A stretch of DNA of 44,258 bases from Gammaproteobacteria bacterium. Lineage in GTDB: Bacteria; Pseudomonadota; Gammaproteobacteria; Chromatiales; Chromatiaceae. The stretch is from contig JASBTJ010000018.1 in the NCBI GenBank assembly GCA_030148485.1, forward strand, positions 1 to 44,258, given 5' to 3'. The position numbers and the translations under genes are program-made. The notes beneath the pieces were generated by a model, which was not told where the DNA came from, made no database searches, and worked only from the letters and a program-made list of their open reading frames with translations. Position 1 is the first letter of the stretch; each line of letters begins with the position of its first letter. Shown here piece after piece: positions 28,560 to 37,508 of the stretch.

Positions 28560-29519
28560 ATGAACCTCAATTTTCTCGAATTTGAACAACCGATTGCCGA
28601 ACTTCAGGCCAAGATCGAAGAATTGCGCCTGATGGGCGCCGGTGCCGAGCTGAACATCCAGGAGGAAATCGAGCGCCTGGAGGGCAAAAGCCGCTCGCTC
28701 ACCGAGTCCATCTTCGCCAAGCTGACGCCGTGGCAGATCTCGCAGTTGTCGCGCCACCCGTTGCGGCCTTACACCCAGGACTATCTGGGCAAGGTGTTCA
28801 CGGATTTCGAGGAAATGCACGGTGATCGGGCCTTTGCCGACGATCATGCCATCGTCGGCGGGTTGGCGCGCTTCGAAGGCCGCCCGGTCATGGTCATCGG
28901 CCATCAGAAGGGCCGCGACACCAAGGACAAGATACACCGTAATTTCGGCATGCCGCGTCCTGAAGGGTATCGCAAGGCATTGCGGCTGATGAAGACCGCC
29001 GAACGCTTCGGGTTGCCGGTCCTGACCTTTATCGACACTCCGGGTGCCTACCCGGGCGTCGGTGCCGAGGAGCGCGGGCAGAGCGAGGCGATTGCCCGCA
29101 ACCTGTTCGAAATGGCGGGCTTGAAGACCCCGATCATCGCCACGGTGATCGGCGAGGGCGGTTCCGGCGGTGCCCTGGCGATCGGGGTGGCCGACAAGGT
29201 GATGATGCTCAAGTACAGCACCTACTCCGTGATCTCGCCCGAGGGTTGCGCGTCCATCCTGTGGAAGAGTGCCGAGAAGGCCTCGCTGGCCGCCGAGGCC
29301 ATGGCCATCACCGCGGAACAGATCAAGAAACAGGGTCTGATCGATGCCATCGTTCCCGAGCCTTTGGGCGGCGCGCACCGCGATCCGGATGCCATGGCCC
29401 GTAACCTGCGCGACGCGTTGCGCACGGCCTTGGATGATGTCACCGAACCGGCCATCGACGACCTGCTGGCCCAGCGCCAGGAACGCCTGATGGCCTACGG
29501 CGCCTACCAGGGCGGCTGA
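28560..29519 (+). CDS. accA: Acetyl-CoA carboxylase carboxyltransferase subunit alpha
   Basis: With AccD forms the carboxyltransferase that makes malonyl-CoA for fatty-acid synthesis. The 319-residue protein starts [20 protein letters not shown] (helical N-terminal part) and contains the crotonase-like core [20 protein letters not shown] and [20 protein letters not shown] with the oxyanion-hole glycines, plus [16 protein letters not shown]. It directly follows dnaE, as in E. coli. The TGA overlaps the tilS ATG by one base. Confidence 0.98.
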   Translation: MNLNFLEFEQPIAELQAKIEELRLMGAGAELNIQEEIERLEGKSRSLTESIFAKLTPWQISQLSRHPLRPYTQDYLGKVFTDFEEMHGDRAFADDHAIVGGLARFEGRPVMVIGHQKGRDTKDKIHRNFGMPRPEGYRKALRLMKTAERFGLPVLTFIDTPGAYPGVGAEERGQSEAIARNLFEMAGLKTPIIATVIGEGGSGGALAIGVADKVMMLKYSTYSVISPEGCASILWKSAEKASLAAEAMAITAEQIKKQGLIDAIVPEPLGGAHRDPDAMARNLRDALRTALDDVTEPAIDDLLAQRQERLMAYGAYQGG

Positions 29520-30883
29520 TGGCGGACTTCACCGCGGACTGCCTGCTGCAGGTGTTGTCCGGGTGGCCCGTCCCATCCCGGTATCGGGTGGCCTTGTCCG
29601 GCGGGCTCGACTCCATGGTGTTGCTGCATGCCATGGCGTCGCTGCGAGACCGTCTGCCGGCAGCGCTCACAGCCGTCCACGTCAATCATGGCCTGCATCC
29701 GGACGCCGGCGACTGGGCGCAACACTGTGCAGCCGTGTGTCAACGGCTGGGCGTGCCGCTGGAAGTGCTTGAGCTGGCGCTGGATATCCCGCGCGGCCAG
29801 AGTCTGGAAGCCGTCGCCCGGGAAGCCCGCTATGAGGCATTGGCCGGTGGCATGGCGCCCGACGAGCTGTTGTTGACCGCCCAGCATCAGGACGACCAGG
29901 CCGAAACGGTATTGCTGCAGCTGCTGCGCGGGAGCGGGGTGGCCGGACTGGCGGCGATGCCGGCCTTGTCATCCTTGGCGGCTGGCAGGTTGGGCAGACC
30001 GCTGCTGGAGCTGCGCCGGGCCGACCTGGCTGCCTATGCCGGTAGGTATGGTCTGCAGTGGATTGACGACCCAAGCAACGACGATACCCGTTTCGATCGC
30101 AACTATCTGCGTCAGGAGATCATGCCGCGACTTCAGGCCCGTTGGCCGGGTCTGACGACCACCCTTGCTCGTAGCGCCGCACACTGTGCCGCTGCGGAGC
30201 AGGTGCTCACCGATGTGGCCGCCACCGACCTGGCCCCCTGCCTGTTGTCGCCCTTTCAGCTTGCCGTTTACCCGCTGCTTCAGTTGGCTCCGGAGCGGCG
30301 TGCGCCGCTGATCCGGTTATGGATCGCCCGTGCCGGGCTACCGCTGCCGCCGGCACATAAGCTGGCCCAGTTGTGGGACGAGGTGATCGGCGCGCGTGAA
30401 GACGCGGCGCCGCTGTTGAGCTGGCCAGGTGCCGAACTGCGGCGCTACCGAGACAGCCTGTGGCTGATGCCGGCGCTGGAGCCCGTCGCGCCTGCCTGGC
30501 AGGCCGCGTGGTCCGGTGAAGCGGCACTGCCGTTGCCGCACGGTTTGGGTGAACTACATGCCCAGGCGGCGGGTTGGGGAATCGCCCGGGAACATTGGAA
30601 ACAGGGGCATAAAACGGTCGCCTTTCGCCGCGAGGGCATCCACTGTACCCCGGCGGGCCGCCGCGGCAGCCGCAGCCTGAAAAAGTTGTTCCAGGAACTG
30701 GATGTGCCGCCCTGGCTCAGGCTACGCGTGCCGTTGTTGTTCATCGATGGCGAACTGGCGGCGGTGGGAGACTTGTGCGTCTGCGAACCCTTTGCTGGCG
30801 ACGCTCATGGGGTGAGGCTGAGGTGGCAGCGCGCTCCCTGGCTGCAGCTGCCGGACCCCGAGGCAGGCGATGAAGAGGAATAG
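29519..30883 (+). CDS. tilS: TilS, tRNA(Ile)-lysidine synthetase
   Basis: Converts the wobble cytidine of tRNA-Ile(CAU) to lysidine so that it reads AUA. The 454-residue protein shows the PP-loop motif LSGGLDSMVLLHAMASL, VHVNHGLHPDAGDW, AQHQDDQAETVLLQLLRGSG, RNYLRQEIMPRLQARWPG, and the C-terminal domain with SRSLKKLFQELDVPPWLR. The stop codon is TAG, in GAAGAGGAATAG, where the start of the next gene lies 14 bases upstream in another frame. The frame beyond this TAG stays open for a long way but only as a shadow of the next gene, so this TAG is a true terminator. Confidence 0.95.
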   Translation: MADFTADCLLQVLSGWPVPSRYRVALSGGLDSMVLLHAMASLRDRLPAALTAVHVNHGLHPDAGDWAQHCAAVCQRLGVPLEVLELALDIPRGQSLEAVAREARYEALAGGMAPDELLLTAQHQDDQAETVLLQLLRGSGVAGLAAMPALSSLAAGRLGRPLLELRRADLAAYAGRYGLQWIDDPSNDDTRFDRNYLRQEIMPRLQARWPGLTTTLARSAAHCAAAEQVLTDVAATDLAPCLLSPFQLAVYPLLQLAPERRAPLIRLWIARAGLPLPPAHKLAQLWDEVIGAREDAAPLLSWPGAELRRYRDSLWLMPALEPVAPAWQAAWSGEAALPLPHGLGELHAQAAGWGIAREHWKQGHKTVAFRREGIHCTPAGRRGSRSLKKLFQELDVPPWLRLRVPLLFIDGELAAVGDLCVCEPFAGDAHGVRLRWQRAPWLQLPDPEAGDEEE

Positions 30884-31415
30884 TCAGCCCGCGGGGCAGG
30901 GCGCCGCGAGCGGTCTTTCAGAAGCAGGGCGGCACCCGCTGGAAGGCGGTCTGGTGAACCTGGGCCTGTTGGTCGCACTGGGATTGCTGGGTGCCGGGTT
31001 GGTGGGCCCGGTACTGACGCTGGAGAAGTTCTACCTGTTTTCCAACAGCGTCAGCCTCTGGTCCGCCCTGGTGTCGCTGGCCGAGGAGCGCGAGTGGGGG
31101 CTGGTCGTCATACTCGGCTTGTTCAGCGTGGCCTTCCCGATAGTGAAACTGGTCTGGTTGTTCGTGCTTTGGAACCTGGAGGCGGCCAGCAGCGAGCGCC
31201 ATCGTCGTCATCTGCACTGGCTGGCGGTGTTCGCCCGCTGGTCGATGTTGGACGTCTTTGTGGTGGCATTGCTGGTGGTCTCCGTCAAACTCGGTGCGCT
31301 GGCCCAGACGCGGGTAGAATGGGGCGTCTACGCATTTGCCGCGAGTGTGACGCTGACCGTCGCGCTATCGGCTTGGATTGGGAGAGATCGAAAAAACCAT
31401 GTCATATCTGGATGA
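30870..31415 (+). CDS. PqiA-domain inner-membrane protein
   Basis: A 181-residue protein with about four membrane helices. The segment GPVLTLEKFYLFSNSVSLWS followed by LVVILGLFSVAFPIVKL and WSMLDVFVVALLVVSVKLG matches the paraquat-inducible protein A domain (PqiA/YebS type), which in E. coli works with MCE proteins in lipid traffic between membranes. Only one PqiA unit is present, and the usual N-terminal CxxC zinc-ribbon is missing. It overlaps tilS by 14 bases and the following gene by 17, so the three are likely one operon. No MCE partner lies nearby. Confidence 0.8.
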   Translation: MKRNSQPAGQGAASGLSEAGRHPLEGGLVNLGLLVALGLLGAGLVGPVLTLEKFYLFSNSVSLWSALVSLAEEREWGLVVILGLFSVAFPIVKLVWLFVLWNLEAASSERHRRHLHWLAVFARWSMLDVFVVALLVVSVKLGALAQTRVEWGVYAFAASVTLTVALSAWIGRDRKNHVISG

Positions 31416-31767
31416 TCCGCGCGTCCTGTTCGCCGCCGAGCGAACCCTGCTGGCCTGGAACCGCACGGCGGTGGGGCTGATAACCCTGGGGTTTGTGATC
31501 GAGCGCTTCGGCCTGTTCCTAACGGCAATGGATATGGCCAATACCCCTGGGCAGCGGGATTTTTCGTTCTTCATTGGCATGGCATTGATCGCCCTGGCTT
31601 CCCTGTTGAGCCTGGTGTCCATCGTGCAGTTCCGGCGTGTGGTCAGGCGCTTGTCCGAACAGGAGATCCCGCCCGGTTACGCGCTTTGGTGCGGTACCGC
31701 GGCCAATCTGACCCTGGCGATACTCGGGGTGTTGCTGATTGTCTACCTGGTCAGAGGATTCGGCTGA
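31399..31767 (+). CDS. DUF202 (YidH-type) membrane protein
   Basis: A 122-residue inner-membrane protein with three predicted helices. The N-terminal YLDDPRVLFAAERTLLAWNR and TAVGLITLGFVIERFGLF are diagnostic of DUF202/YidH proteins, whose role is unknown. I prefer the ATG at 31399; an in-frame upstream start at 31378 would add MGEIEKT. It overlaps the 3' end of the PqiA-like gene. Confidence 0.85.
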   Translation: MSYLDDPRVLFAAERTLLAWNRTAVGLITLGFVIERFGLFLTAMDMANTPGQRDFSFFIGMALIALASLLSLVSIVQFRRVVRRLSEQEIPPGYALWCGTAANLTLAILGVLLIVYLVRGFG

Positions 31768-31898
31768 CCGGGGCCTCGCCCGCACGGGTATGACAATGCG
31801 TCGAAAGCGCTCTTGCTCTGGCCACGTCCTGTTCGAGACGTATGCAGTCGTAGACTCTGGAATCTGATGGGCAAGCCGGACTCAAGGGCGGTGCGTTG

Positions 31899-32285
31899 AT
31901 GAGGCGCTGGCTGTCGGCCAAGGCGAAGGCCCTGAAGACCGATACCAAGGCCCTATACCTGGCTTCCCGCGATCCACGCACCCCCTGGTATGCCAAGGCG
32001 TTGGTTGTCGTGGTGGTCGCTTATGCGCTCAGCCCGGTGGATCTGATTCCCGATTTCATCCCGGTACTCGGCTACCTGGACGATCTGATACTGCTGCCGC
32101 TGGGTATTGCCCTGGCGATCAAGCTGGTCCCGGACCGGGTGATGACGGACGCGCGCAACCGCGCGCGCCACGATCCGGCCCGGCCGGTCAACTGGATCGC
32201 CGGCGTCCTGGTGATCGCCATTTGGTTGGCATCGGCTCTGGCGGTGGCGTGGATCGCTTATCGCTGGTGGCAGGGTCCGGGCTGA
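31899..32285 (+). CDS. DUF1232 (YkvA-type) membrane protein
   Basis: A 128-residue protein. The segment TPWYAKALVVVVVAYALSPV followed by DLIPDFIPVLGYLDDLILLP is the hallmark of DUF1232/YkvA. A second hydrophobic stretch near the C terminus (WIAGVLVIAIWLASALAVAW) suggests a further membrane helix. Function unknown. The start ATG at 31899 follows AAGGGCGG. The 131-base gap before it holds no clear promoter. It ends 16 bases before the convergent dehydrogenase gene. Confidence 0.85.
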   Translation: MRRWLSAKAKALKTDTKALYLASRDPRTPWYAKALVVVVVAYALSPVDLIPDFIPVLGYLDDLILLPLGIALAIKLVPDRVMTDARNRARHDPARPVNWIAGVLVIAIWLASALAVAWIAYRWWQGPG

Positions 32286-32301
32286 TCCGTCAGCGCTGTG
32301 C

Positions 32302-33303
32302 TTATCGTTGCAATACGATACGGTAGTGCGCTTTTCCGCTGCGCAGCCTGTCCAGGGCGTCATTCACCTTATCCATCGGATAGGTCTCCACCACCGGCTT
32401 GATGTCGTGGCGTTTGGCAAACTCCAGCATGCGCGCAATGGTCGCCGGACTGCCGACCGGTGAGCCGGACACGGTACGTTGCTGCATGATCAGCGCGAAC
32501 ACGTTCAGATCCAGCGGGTCCAGCGTCGCGCCGACAAAATGCAATCGTCCTTTGGGTTTGAGCGTTCCCAGATAGCGGTTCCAGTCCAGCTTGACGTTGA
32601 CGGTGGAAATGATCAGATCGAAGCGGCCGGCCGCCGCCTCGATTGCGCCGTCGTCGCGGGAGTCGAGGGTGTGGTGGGCGCCCAGTTGCAGGGCTTCGTC
32701 CCGCTTGGCTTCGCTGGATGTGAAGGCGGTCACTTCGCAGCCCCAGGCATGGAGAAATTGCAGTGCCATGTGGCCGAGTCCGCCGATCCCGATCACCGCA
32801 ACCTGGTCAGTGGGTTCGATGGCGAATTGGACCAGGGGATTGAACACGGTGATGCCGCCGCAGAACAAGGGACCGGCGGATTCCAGGTCCATGCCGTCGG
32901 GGATGGCTACCACGGCCGAGGCCTGGGCCCGCACCTTGTCGGCAAAACCGCCATGGTGTCCGATGATGGTGGGCTGGGAGTCGGCGCAAAGGTTCTCGTC
33001 CCCGCTGTGGCACTGGGCGCAGGTATGGCAGTAGCCGGCATGCCAGCCAAGCCCGACGACCTGTCCCACGGCAAGTCCGGTCACGCGGCTACCCACCTGG
33101 GCGATCTTGCCCACTACCTCGTGTCCGGGTACGACCGGGTACTGGGTGAGACCCCATTCGTCGTCGATCACGCTCAGGTCGCTGTGGCAGATTCCACAGT
33201 AGTGCACGTCGATCTCCACTTGATCGTCGGCGAGCGGGCCGGGATCGTATTCGAAGGGTTCCAAAGGGGCTTTGGCTTGCTTGGCGGCATAGGCTTTGAT
33301 CAT
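32302..33303 (-). CDS. Zinc-dependent NAD(P)-linked alcohol dehydrogenase (YahK/CAD type)
   Basis: A 333-residue medium-chain dehydrogenase expected to interconvert aldehydes and alcohols with NADP(H). Catalytic zinc ligands: Cys in HYCGICHSDLSV and the GHEVVGK His-Glu; structural zinc: four Cys in GYCHTCAQCHSGDENLC. Cofactor fold: VIGIGGLGHMALQFLHAWG. The pattern matches YahK/AdhC-like aldehyde reductases. The start ATG at 33303 (MIKAYAAKQAKAPL) was chosen by similarity; longer in-frame sequence upstream is probably non-coding. It ends with TAA. Confidence 0.9.
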   Translation of the reverse strand: MIKAYAAKQAKAPLEPFEYDPGPLADDQVEIDVHYCGICHSDLSVIDDEWGLTQYPVVPGHEVVGKIAQVGSRVTGLAVGQVVGLGWHAGYCHTCAQCHSGDENLCADSQPTIIGHHGGFADKVRAQASAVVAIPDGMDLESAGPLFCGGITVFNPLVQFAIEPTDQVAVIGIGGLGHMALQFLHAWGCEVTAFTSSEAKRDEALQLGAHHTLDSRDDGAIEAAAGRFDLIISTVNVKLDWNRYLGTLKPKGRLHFVGATLDPLDLNVFALIMQQRTVSGSPVGSPATIARMLEFAKRHDIKPVVETYPMDKVNDALDRLRSGKAHYRIVLQR

Positions 33304-33485
33304 GATGGACTCCCAGTCGGTTTGTGCGAACTTCGACCAGCGTGTCCGGGCCGAGTTCGCTGGAGCGGCAGCCGTTTGCCCGGGCGGCATGTGATCGTGG
33401 TCCGGCGTCGTGATGGATCGAACGTCATAGGGCATGCGCCGGAAAGCGCGCATACTCGCGCAAAGCCAAAACGGAGGGTCCGACC

Positions 33486-33845
33486 ATGTCAGACTACCAA
33501 GGCGCCTGCCACTGCGGCGCGGTGCGGTTTCATTTCACCATCGACCAACCGATCGACCGCGGTGTCCGCTGCAACTGTTCCTTGTGTGCCCGTAAAGGCG
33601 CCATGATGACGTCTTTCGTCATTCCGCCGGAGGACTTCCACATCGACGCAGAGCCCGGCGCGCTTGGGCTGTATCAGTTCGGCGAGCGGACCGCCAAACA
33701 TCATTTCTGCAACCGGTGCGGCATCTACACCTTTCACGTGACCGCTCGCGTGCCGGACCACTACCGCGCCAATCTGGCCTGCATCGACGGCGTTGATACC
33801 TTCAGTCTGGAGGCCGATGTCTTCGACGGGGCGCACCTGCTATGA
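33486..33845 (+). CDS. GFA/CENP-V family zinc protein
   Basis: A 119-residue protein with the zinc-binding Cys pattern of glutathione-dependent formaldehyde-activating enzyme relatives: GACHCGAVRFHF, CNCSLCARKGA and HHFCNRCGIYTFH. The family covers Gfa and many uncharacterised members, so no substrate is assigned. A strong GGAGGG lies just upstream of the ATG. It is divergent from the aldehyde reductase with a 182-base gap; the pairing with a dehydrogenase hints at aldehyde handling, which is inference. Confidence 0.88.
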   Translation: MSDYQGACHCGAVRFHFTIDQPIDRGVRCNCSLCARKGAMMTSFVIPPEDFHIDAEPGALGLYQFGERTAKHHFCNRCGIYTFHVTARVPDHYRANLACIDGVDTFSLEADVFDGAHLL

Positions 33846-33862
33846 AGCGGTCCGGTTGAGCT

Positions 33863-34972
33863 ATGGACTTCAAGGATCATTTCGATCAGAGGCTGGCCGG
33901 TGAATTGGCGGCACGTTTCAAGGTGCTGCATCCGGGATTTGATTTGGCGTTGTATCAAGCCGCGTTACCCGCAGACTTTGCTCCGTTGCCCATGAAGACG
34001 CGCGTGCAGGCCTTGAGTGACGCGCTGTGGCGGGCGTTGGGTCTGTCTTTCGAGCAGGCGGTCGATCTGGTCCGTGCCGTCCTCGATCCCATAGAAGGCA
34101 CGGACTTCGGACGTCTGCAGGACTTTCCCGTGTGGGTGATCGCCGATCTGGTCGAGCACCGGGGACTGGACCATCCCGAGCTGGCACTGTCGGCGATCCA
34201 TAAAATCACGCGGCATTTTACCGGCGAGTTCGCCATTCGCCCTTATCTGGCGGCTTATCCCGCCCGGACATTCGCGCAGCTCGCCGCTTGGCGCTCCGAT
34301 CCCAGCGAGCATGTCCGCCGACTGGTGTCGGAAGGTACCCGGCCACGCCTGCCATGGGCGACAAGGGTGCCGGCCCTGATCGACGATCCGTCCGCGGTGA
34401 TCGATTTGCTGGCCGGCCTGTACCTGGACGACTCCGAGTATGTTCGACGATCGGTGGCCAACAACCTGAATGACATCAGCAAGGATCACCCCCGGCTGGT
34501 TGTCGATACCCTGGCGGACTGGCAGGCCAATGCGCCGCAGCATGCAGGATTGGCCTGGATTCTGCGGCACGCGCTGCGCAGTCTCTGCAAGCACGGAGAT
34601 GTCCGGGCATTGGCATTGCTGGGGTATTCGGCGCAAGCGGTGGTGAATATCGGCTGTTTCGACACGGCCGTGGCGGACGTCGGACTTGGCGAGTCGGTCC
34701 AGCTGCGTTTGGCCATCCATTTGCCTAAACCCATCGCACAAGGGTTGATGATTGATTATCAGCTGCGCATGCCCGGCGCCAGCGGCAGGATCAACAAGAA
34801 GGTGTTCAAGTGGAGCACGCGCCATAACGTGCCTGCCGGTGATTTGCTGCTGCAGCGCAGTCATCCCATCGTTACCACCCGTACCCGCCGCTACTACCCA
34901 GGCGAGTATCGGGCCACGCTCATGGTGAATGGTCAGGCAAAGGCGCAGACACGTTTTCGCGTCCATCCGTGA
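33863..34972 (+). CDS. AlkC/AlkD-like DNA alkylation repair protein
   Basis: A 369-residue protein built of HEAT-like helical repeats through about residue 265 (HVRRLVSEGTRPRLPWATRV; YVRRSVANNLNDISKDHPRL), followed by a C-terminal beta-rich region of about 100 residues ending in RRYYPGEYRATLMVNGQAKA. This architecture fits AlkC-type glycosylases, some of which carry a C-terminal Ig-like domain; they remove alkylated bases such as 3-methyladenine. The assignment rests on overall pattern, and the catalytic residues were not pinned down. It starts 17 bases after the GFA gene. Confidence 0.75.
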   Translation: MDFKDHFDQRLAGELAARFKVLHPGFDLALYQAALPADFAPLPMKTRVQALSDALWRALGLSFEQAVDLVRAVLDPIEGTDFGRLQDFPVWVIADLVEHRGLDHPELALSAIHKITRHFTGEFAIRPYLAAYPARTFAQLAAWRSDPSEHVRRLVSEGTRPRLPWATRVPALIDDPSAVIDLLAGLYLDDSEYVRRSVANNLNDISKDHPRLVVDTLADWQANAPQHAGLAWILRHALRSLCKHGDVRALALLGYSAQAVVNIGCFDTAVADVGLGESVQLRLAIHLPKPIAQGLMIDYQLRMPGASGRINKKVFKWSTRHNVPAGDLLLQRSHPIVTTRTRRYYPGEYRATLMVNGQAKAQTRFRVHP

Positions 34973-35056
34973 CTGGCCCGGGTCGCGCCGGCAGGTTGAT
35001 TCGGCGTAGACTGCGATGCGACCGAGGCCTGCGTGGCGCGGCACCATGGAGCACGC

Positions 35057-36433
35057 ATGACCGAACCCGATTTGCAAACGGCAGCCGACGCGGCCCAGCG
35101 CGTGCTGTTGGTGGACGACGATCCGGACTATCTGGCGCTGGTCGCCCTTTGGCTGAGCGAGGCGGGATTTGTCGTCGACACGACGCCGGACGCCGAGGCG
35201 GCGCTGGCACGTATCGATATCGAACGCCCGGCCGTTGTGGTCAGCGATGTGATGATGGAGGGTTATGACGGTCTGCGACTGCTGTCGGAGATCCATCGGC
35301 GAGATCCGATCATGCCGGTCGTGCTGCTGACCGGCAGCGCCCGAATTCCCGACGCGGTAAAGGCGGCCCACCTCGGGGTGTCCGCATTTCTTACCAAGCC
35401 GATCGAAGCGCAAGCCCTGGTGGCCGAATTGCAAGGCATCCTGCGTGTTCGCGGCAGCGTCGACGCCCGCTCTGGTGGATCGTTCGGCGCCGGTATCATT
35501 TTCCGTTCGGCCGGTATGCACGAAGTCGTGGAGCGTGCGCGCATGGTCGCGCAGTTCGATACCACCGTGCTGCTGACAGGCGAGACGGGTACCGGCAAGG
35601 AGGTCCTGGCCAAGGCCATACACGAGGGCAGCCCGCGGGCTGCCGGACCCTTTGTCAGCATCAATTGTGGCGCCATTCCGGAGCAACTCCTGGAATCGGA
35701 GCTGTTCGGCCATGAGAAGGGTGCCTTCACGGGCGCCTCGGCTCGGCATACGGGCTTGTTCCAGGCCGCGGATGGCGGCACCTTGTTCCTGGACGAGATC
35801 GGCGACATGCCGTTGGCGCTGCAGGCCAAGCTGTTGCGGGTGCTACAGGAATTCGAAGTCCGCCCGGTGGGCGCCACGCGCAGTATTCCCATTGATGTCC
35901 GGGTCATTTCCGCGACCCACCGGGACCTGAAGACCATGGTCGAGGACGAGGGTTTCCGCGGCGATCTCTATTACCGTCTGAATGTCGTGCCCCTCCAGCT
36001 GCCGCCTTTACGTGACCGCCGTGAAGATATCCTGCCGTTGGTGGATTTTTTTCTCGAGCGGCTGAATCGTCGCGTCGCCAAACAGGTCAAGCGTTTCGCA
36101 CCGGACGCGCGCGAGACCCTGCTGAAGGCCGGGCTGCCAGGCAATATCCGGCAACTGCAGAATCTGGTCGAGCGCTGTTATGTACTCAGCGGCGGGGACA
36201 TGATCACCGCCGCCTTGGTGGGCGAGGCGTTGGACGAGATGCCCGGCGACGTGCCGACCTTGGATGCCGCCAAGCAGGCCTTCGAACGCCGGTATCTGTT
36301 GAGTTTGTTGCGCACCACCGCAGGCAATGTCGCCACGGCGGCGCGACTGGCCGGGCGTAATCGCACCGAATTTTACAAGTTGCTCGACAAACACGGTCTG
36401 GAGCCCAAGACCTTTCGGGAACAAAAGGCGTGA
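35057..36433 (+). CDS. Sigma-54-dependent response regulator (GlrR-like)
   Basis: A 458-residue NtrC-type regulator. REC domain: VLLVDDDPDYLALV, phospho-acceptor Asp64 in VVVSDVMMEG, Lys in FLTKPIEAQA. AAA+ domain: Walker A GETGTGKEVLAKAIHE (about residue 175), the sigma-54-contacting GAFTGAS loop (about 222), Walker B GGTLFLDEIGD and the arginine region RGDLYYRLNVVPLQ. The usual WPGN motif reads LPGN. A C-terminal Fis-type HTH (GNVATAARLAGRNRTEFYKL) binds DNA. REC resembles GlrR (IPDAV...FLTKP). Its TGA overlaps the GTG of the HPt gene. A near-consensus sigma-54 promoter lies 5 kb downstream at 41697, a candidate target. Confidence 0.94.
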   Translation: MTEPDLQTAADAAQRVLLVDDDPDYLALVALWLSEAGFVVDTTPDAEAALARIDIERPAVVVSDVMMEGYDGLRLLSEIHRRDPIMPVVLLTGSARIPDAVKAAHLGVSAFLTKPIEAQALVAELQGILRVRGSVDARSGGSFGAGIIFRSAGMHEVVERARMVAQFDTTVLLTGETGTGKEVLAKAIHEGSPRAAGPFVSINCGAIPEQLLESELFGHEKGAFTGASARHTGLFQAADGGTLFLDEIGDMPLALQAKLLRVLQEFEVRPVGATRSIPIDVRVISATHRDLKTMVEDEGFRGDLYYRLNVVPLQLPPLRDRREDILPLVDFFLERLNRRVAKQVKRFAPDARETLLKAGLPGNIRQLQNLVERCYVLSGGDMITAALVGEALDEMPGDVPTLDAAKQAFERRYLLSLLRTTAGNVATAARLAGRNRTEFYKLLDKHGLEPKTFREQKA

Positions 36434-36756
36434 ACGGGCCGCGCGCGGAGGGTTTCAGCGTGCGATTGCCCGCAAAGCTCCGCCCGCTGGTACCTGCATT
36501 CCTGGAAAACCGCGCCAAGGATCTCGGGCTGGCACAAGACGCGCTGGCACAGGGTGATTGGGACACCTTGGCCGCTATCGGTCATCGCACCTTCGGTACG
36601 GCATCCAGCTACGGCTTTGTCGGGCTGAGGGATATCGCGCGTCGCTTGGAGCATGCCGCCGGCGCGCAGGATAGGGCGCTGGTACAAGCGTGTCTGACGG
36701 CTTGGGGCGAATATCTACAGCAGGTCGAAATAGACTATGCGTCACCTGATAGGTGA
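36430..36756 (+). CDS. HPt phosphotransfer protein
   Basis: A 108-residue all-helical protein starting at a GTG overlapping the regulator stop. His52 lies in LAAIGHRTFGTASSYGFVGL, corresponding to the histidine phosphotransfer motif (HxxKG with F in place of K). It begins RLPAKLRPLVPAFLENRAKD, typical of stand-alone HPt proteins. It would shuttle phosphate between the REC domain of the hybrid kinase at 39943-41451 and the REC of the sigma-54 regulator. This pairing is inferred from co-location. Confidence 0.8.
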   Translation: MNGPRAEGFSVRLPAKLRPLVPAFLENRAKDLGLAQDALAQGDWDTLAAIGHRTFGTASSYGFVGLRDIARRLEHAAGAQDRALVQACLTAWGEYLQQVEIDYASPDR

Positions 36757-36757
36757 C
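36741..36757. repeat. Perfect 7-bp inverted repeat over the HPt stop codon
   Basis: GTCACCT (36741-36747) and AGGTGAC (36751-36757) are perfect inverted repeats around GAT. The second arm contains the TGA stop codon of the HPt gene. A TATACT box follows at 36788-36793, without a clear -35, before the coiled-coil gene. The repeat may be an operator for that possible promoter; it has no T-run and is not a terminator. Confidence 0.4.
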
Positions 36758-36854
36758 CTATGCAGTACACGCGGTGCGTTCAGGGCTTATACTAACCCGA
36801 TAGCCAGTGGCCCAGCAGTCACGAAAAATAAGCCGGGAGAGGCGGGGAACGAGC

Positions 36855-37442
36855 ATGGCGAAAGCGCGTAGAGGTAAAACCGAACCGGTGGAGAGTGCCC
36901 CCGAGTCCACAACGACGGGGGTCCCGGAGGACGGCAACGTCGATAAGATCCGCGAGATCCTGTTCGGCGGGCAGATGCGCGATTTTGACCGACGCTTCAC
37001 GCGCCTGGAAGAGAAACTGCAGCGCGAGCGCGACCAACTGCAGGAGGAGTTGGTGGCGCGGTTCGATCAGATCCAGCAACAACTGCACGACGCCACCGAG
37101 GACTTCGACGCCGCCATCCGCAAGGAGCGCGAGGAAAGGGTCGCCGGTTTGAACGACATGGCCGGACAAATGGATGCCCTGGAAAAAGACTTGCTGTCCC
37201 GGCTCGGCAGCCTGGGCGAGCAGAGCGAGGCGGAAGCCAAGGCGATTCGCCAGCGGCTGCAGGAACAGGTGCAATCCCTCAGCGACACCATGCGCCAGCA
37301 ACGCGACGAGTTGACGGCCGCGATGGATAAGGAAAACCAGGCGTTGCATGACGCCAAGGTCAGCCGTGAGTCGTTGTCCGAGATGCTGCAGGAGGTGTCC
37401 ATGCGCCTGAAGGCCGGGTTCAATCTGGACAGCATCGGTTGA
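36855..37442 (+). CDS. Coiled-coil cytoplasmic protein of unknown family
   Basis: A 195-residue, highly charged protein. Residues 1-30 are basic and disordered-looking (MAKARRGKTEPVESAPESTT). Then DKIREILFGGQMRDFDRRFT and a long heptad-like coiled coil rich in Glu, Gln and Arg (about residues 50-185; KLQRERDQLQEELVARFDQI) follow. There is no signal peptide or membrane helix. The start ATG at 36855 follows GGCGGGGAACG. I recall similar proteins next to bacterial Rab-like GTPases and OmpA-like proteins, but cannot name a family. It may be a scaffold or effector of the GTPase. Confidence 0.75.
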   Translation: MAKARRGKTEPVESAPESTTTGVPEDGNVDKIREILFGGQMRDFDRRFTRLEEKLQRERDQLQEELVARFDQIQQQLHDATEDFDAAIRKEREERVAGLNDMAGQMDALEKDLLSRLGSLGEQSEAEAKAIRQRLQEQVQSLSDTMRQQRDELTAAMDKENQALHDAKVSRESLSEMLQEVSMRLKAGFNLDSIG

Positions 37443-37508
37443 GGCCGGTCGCACCGACTGTGCCGTGCGGGTACGGCGCCGCTTTCCAGTGACTGGTTGC
37501 GCGAGGCC

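Noticed and set aside
29519..30883. Genome-wide reassignment of TAG to a sense codon
   Set aside because: tilS ends in TAG at its expected length and overlaps the start of the next gene. Reading through would only add a shadow of that gene. So TAG still acts as a stop at least here.
36788..36793. Sigma-70 promoter before the coiled-coil gene
   Set aside because: TATACT is a good -10, but no acceptable -35 lies 16-18 bases upstream, so it is mentioned only in context.
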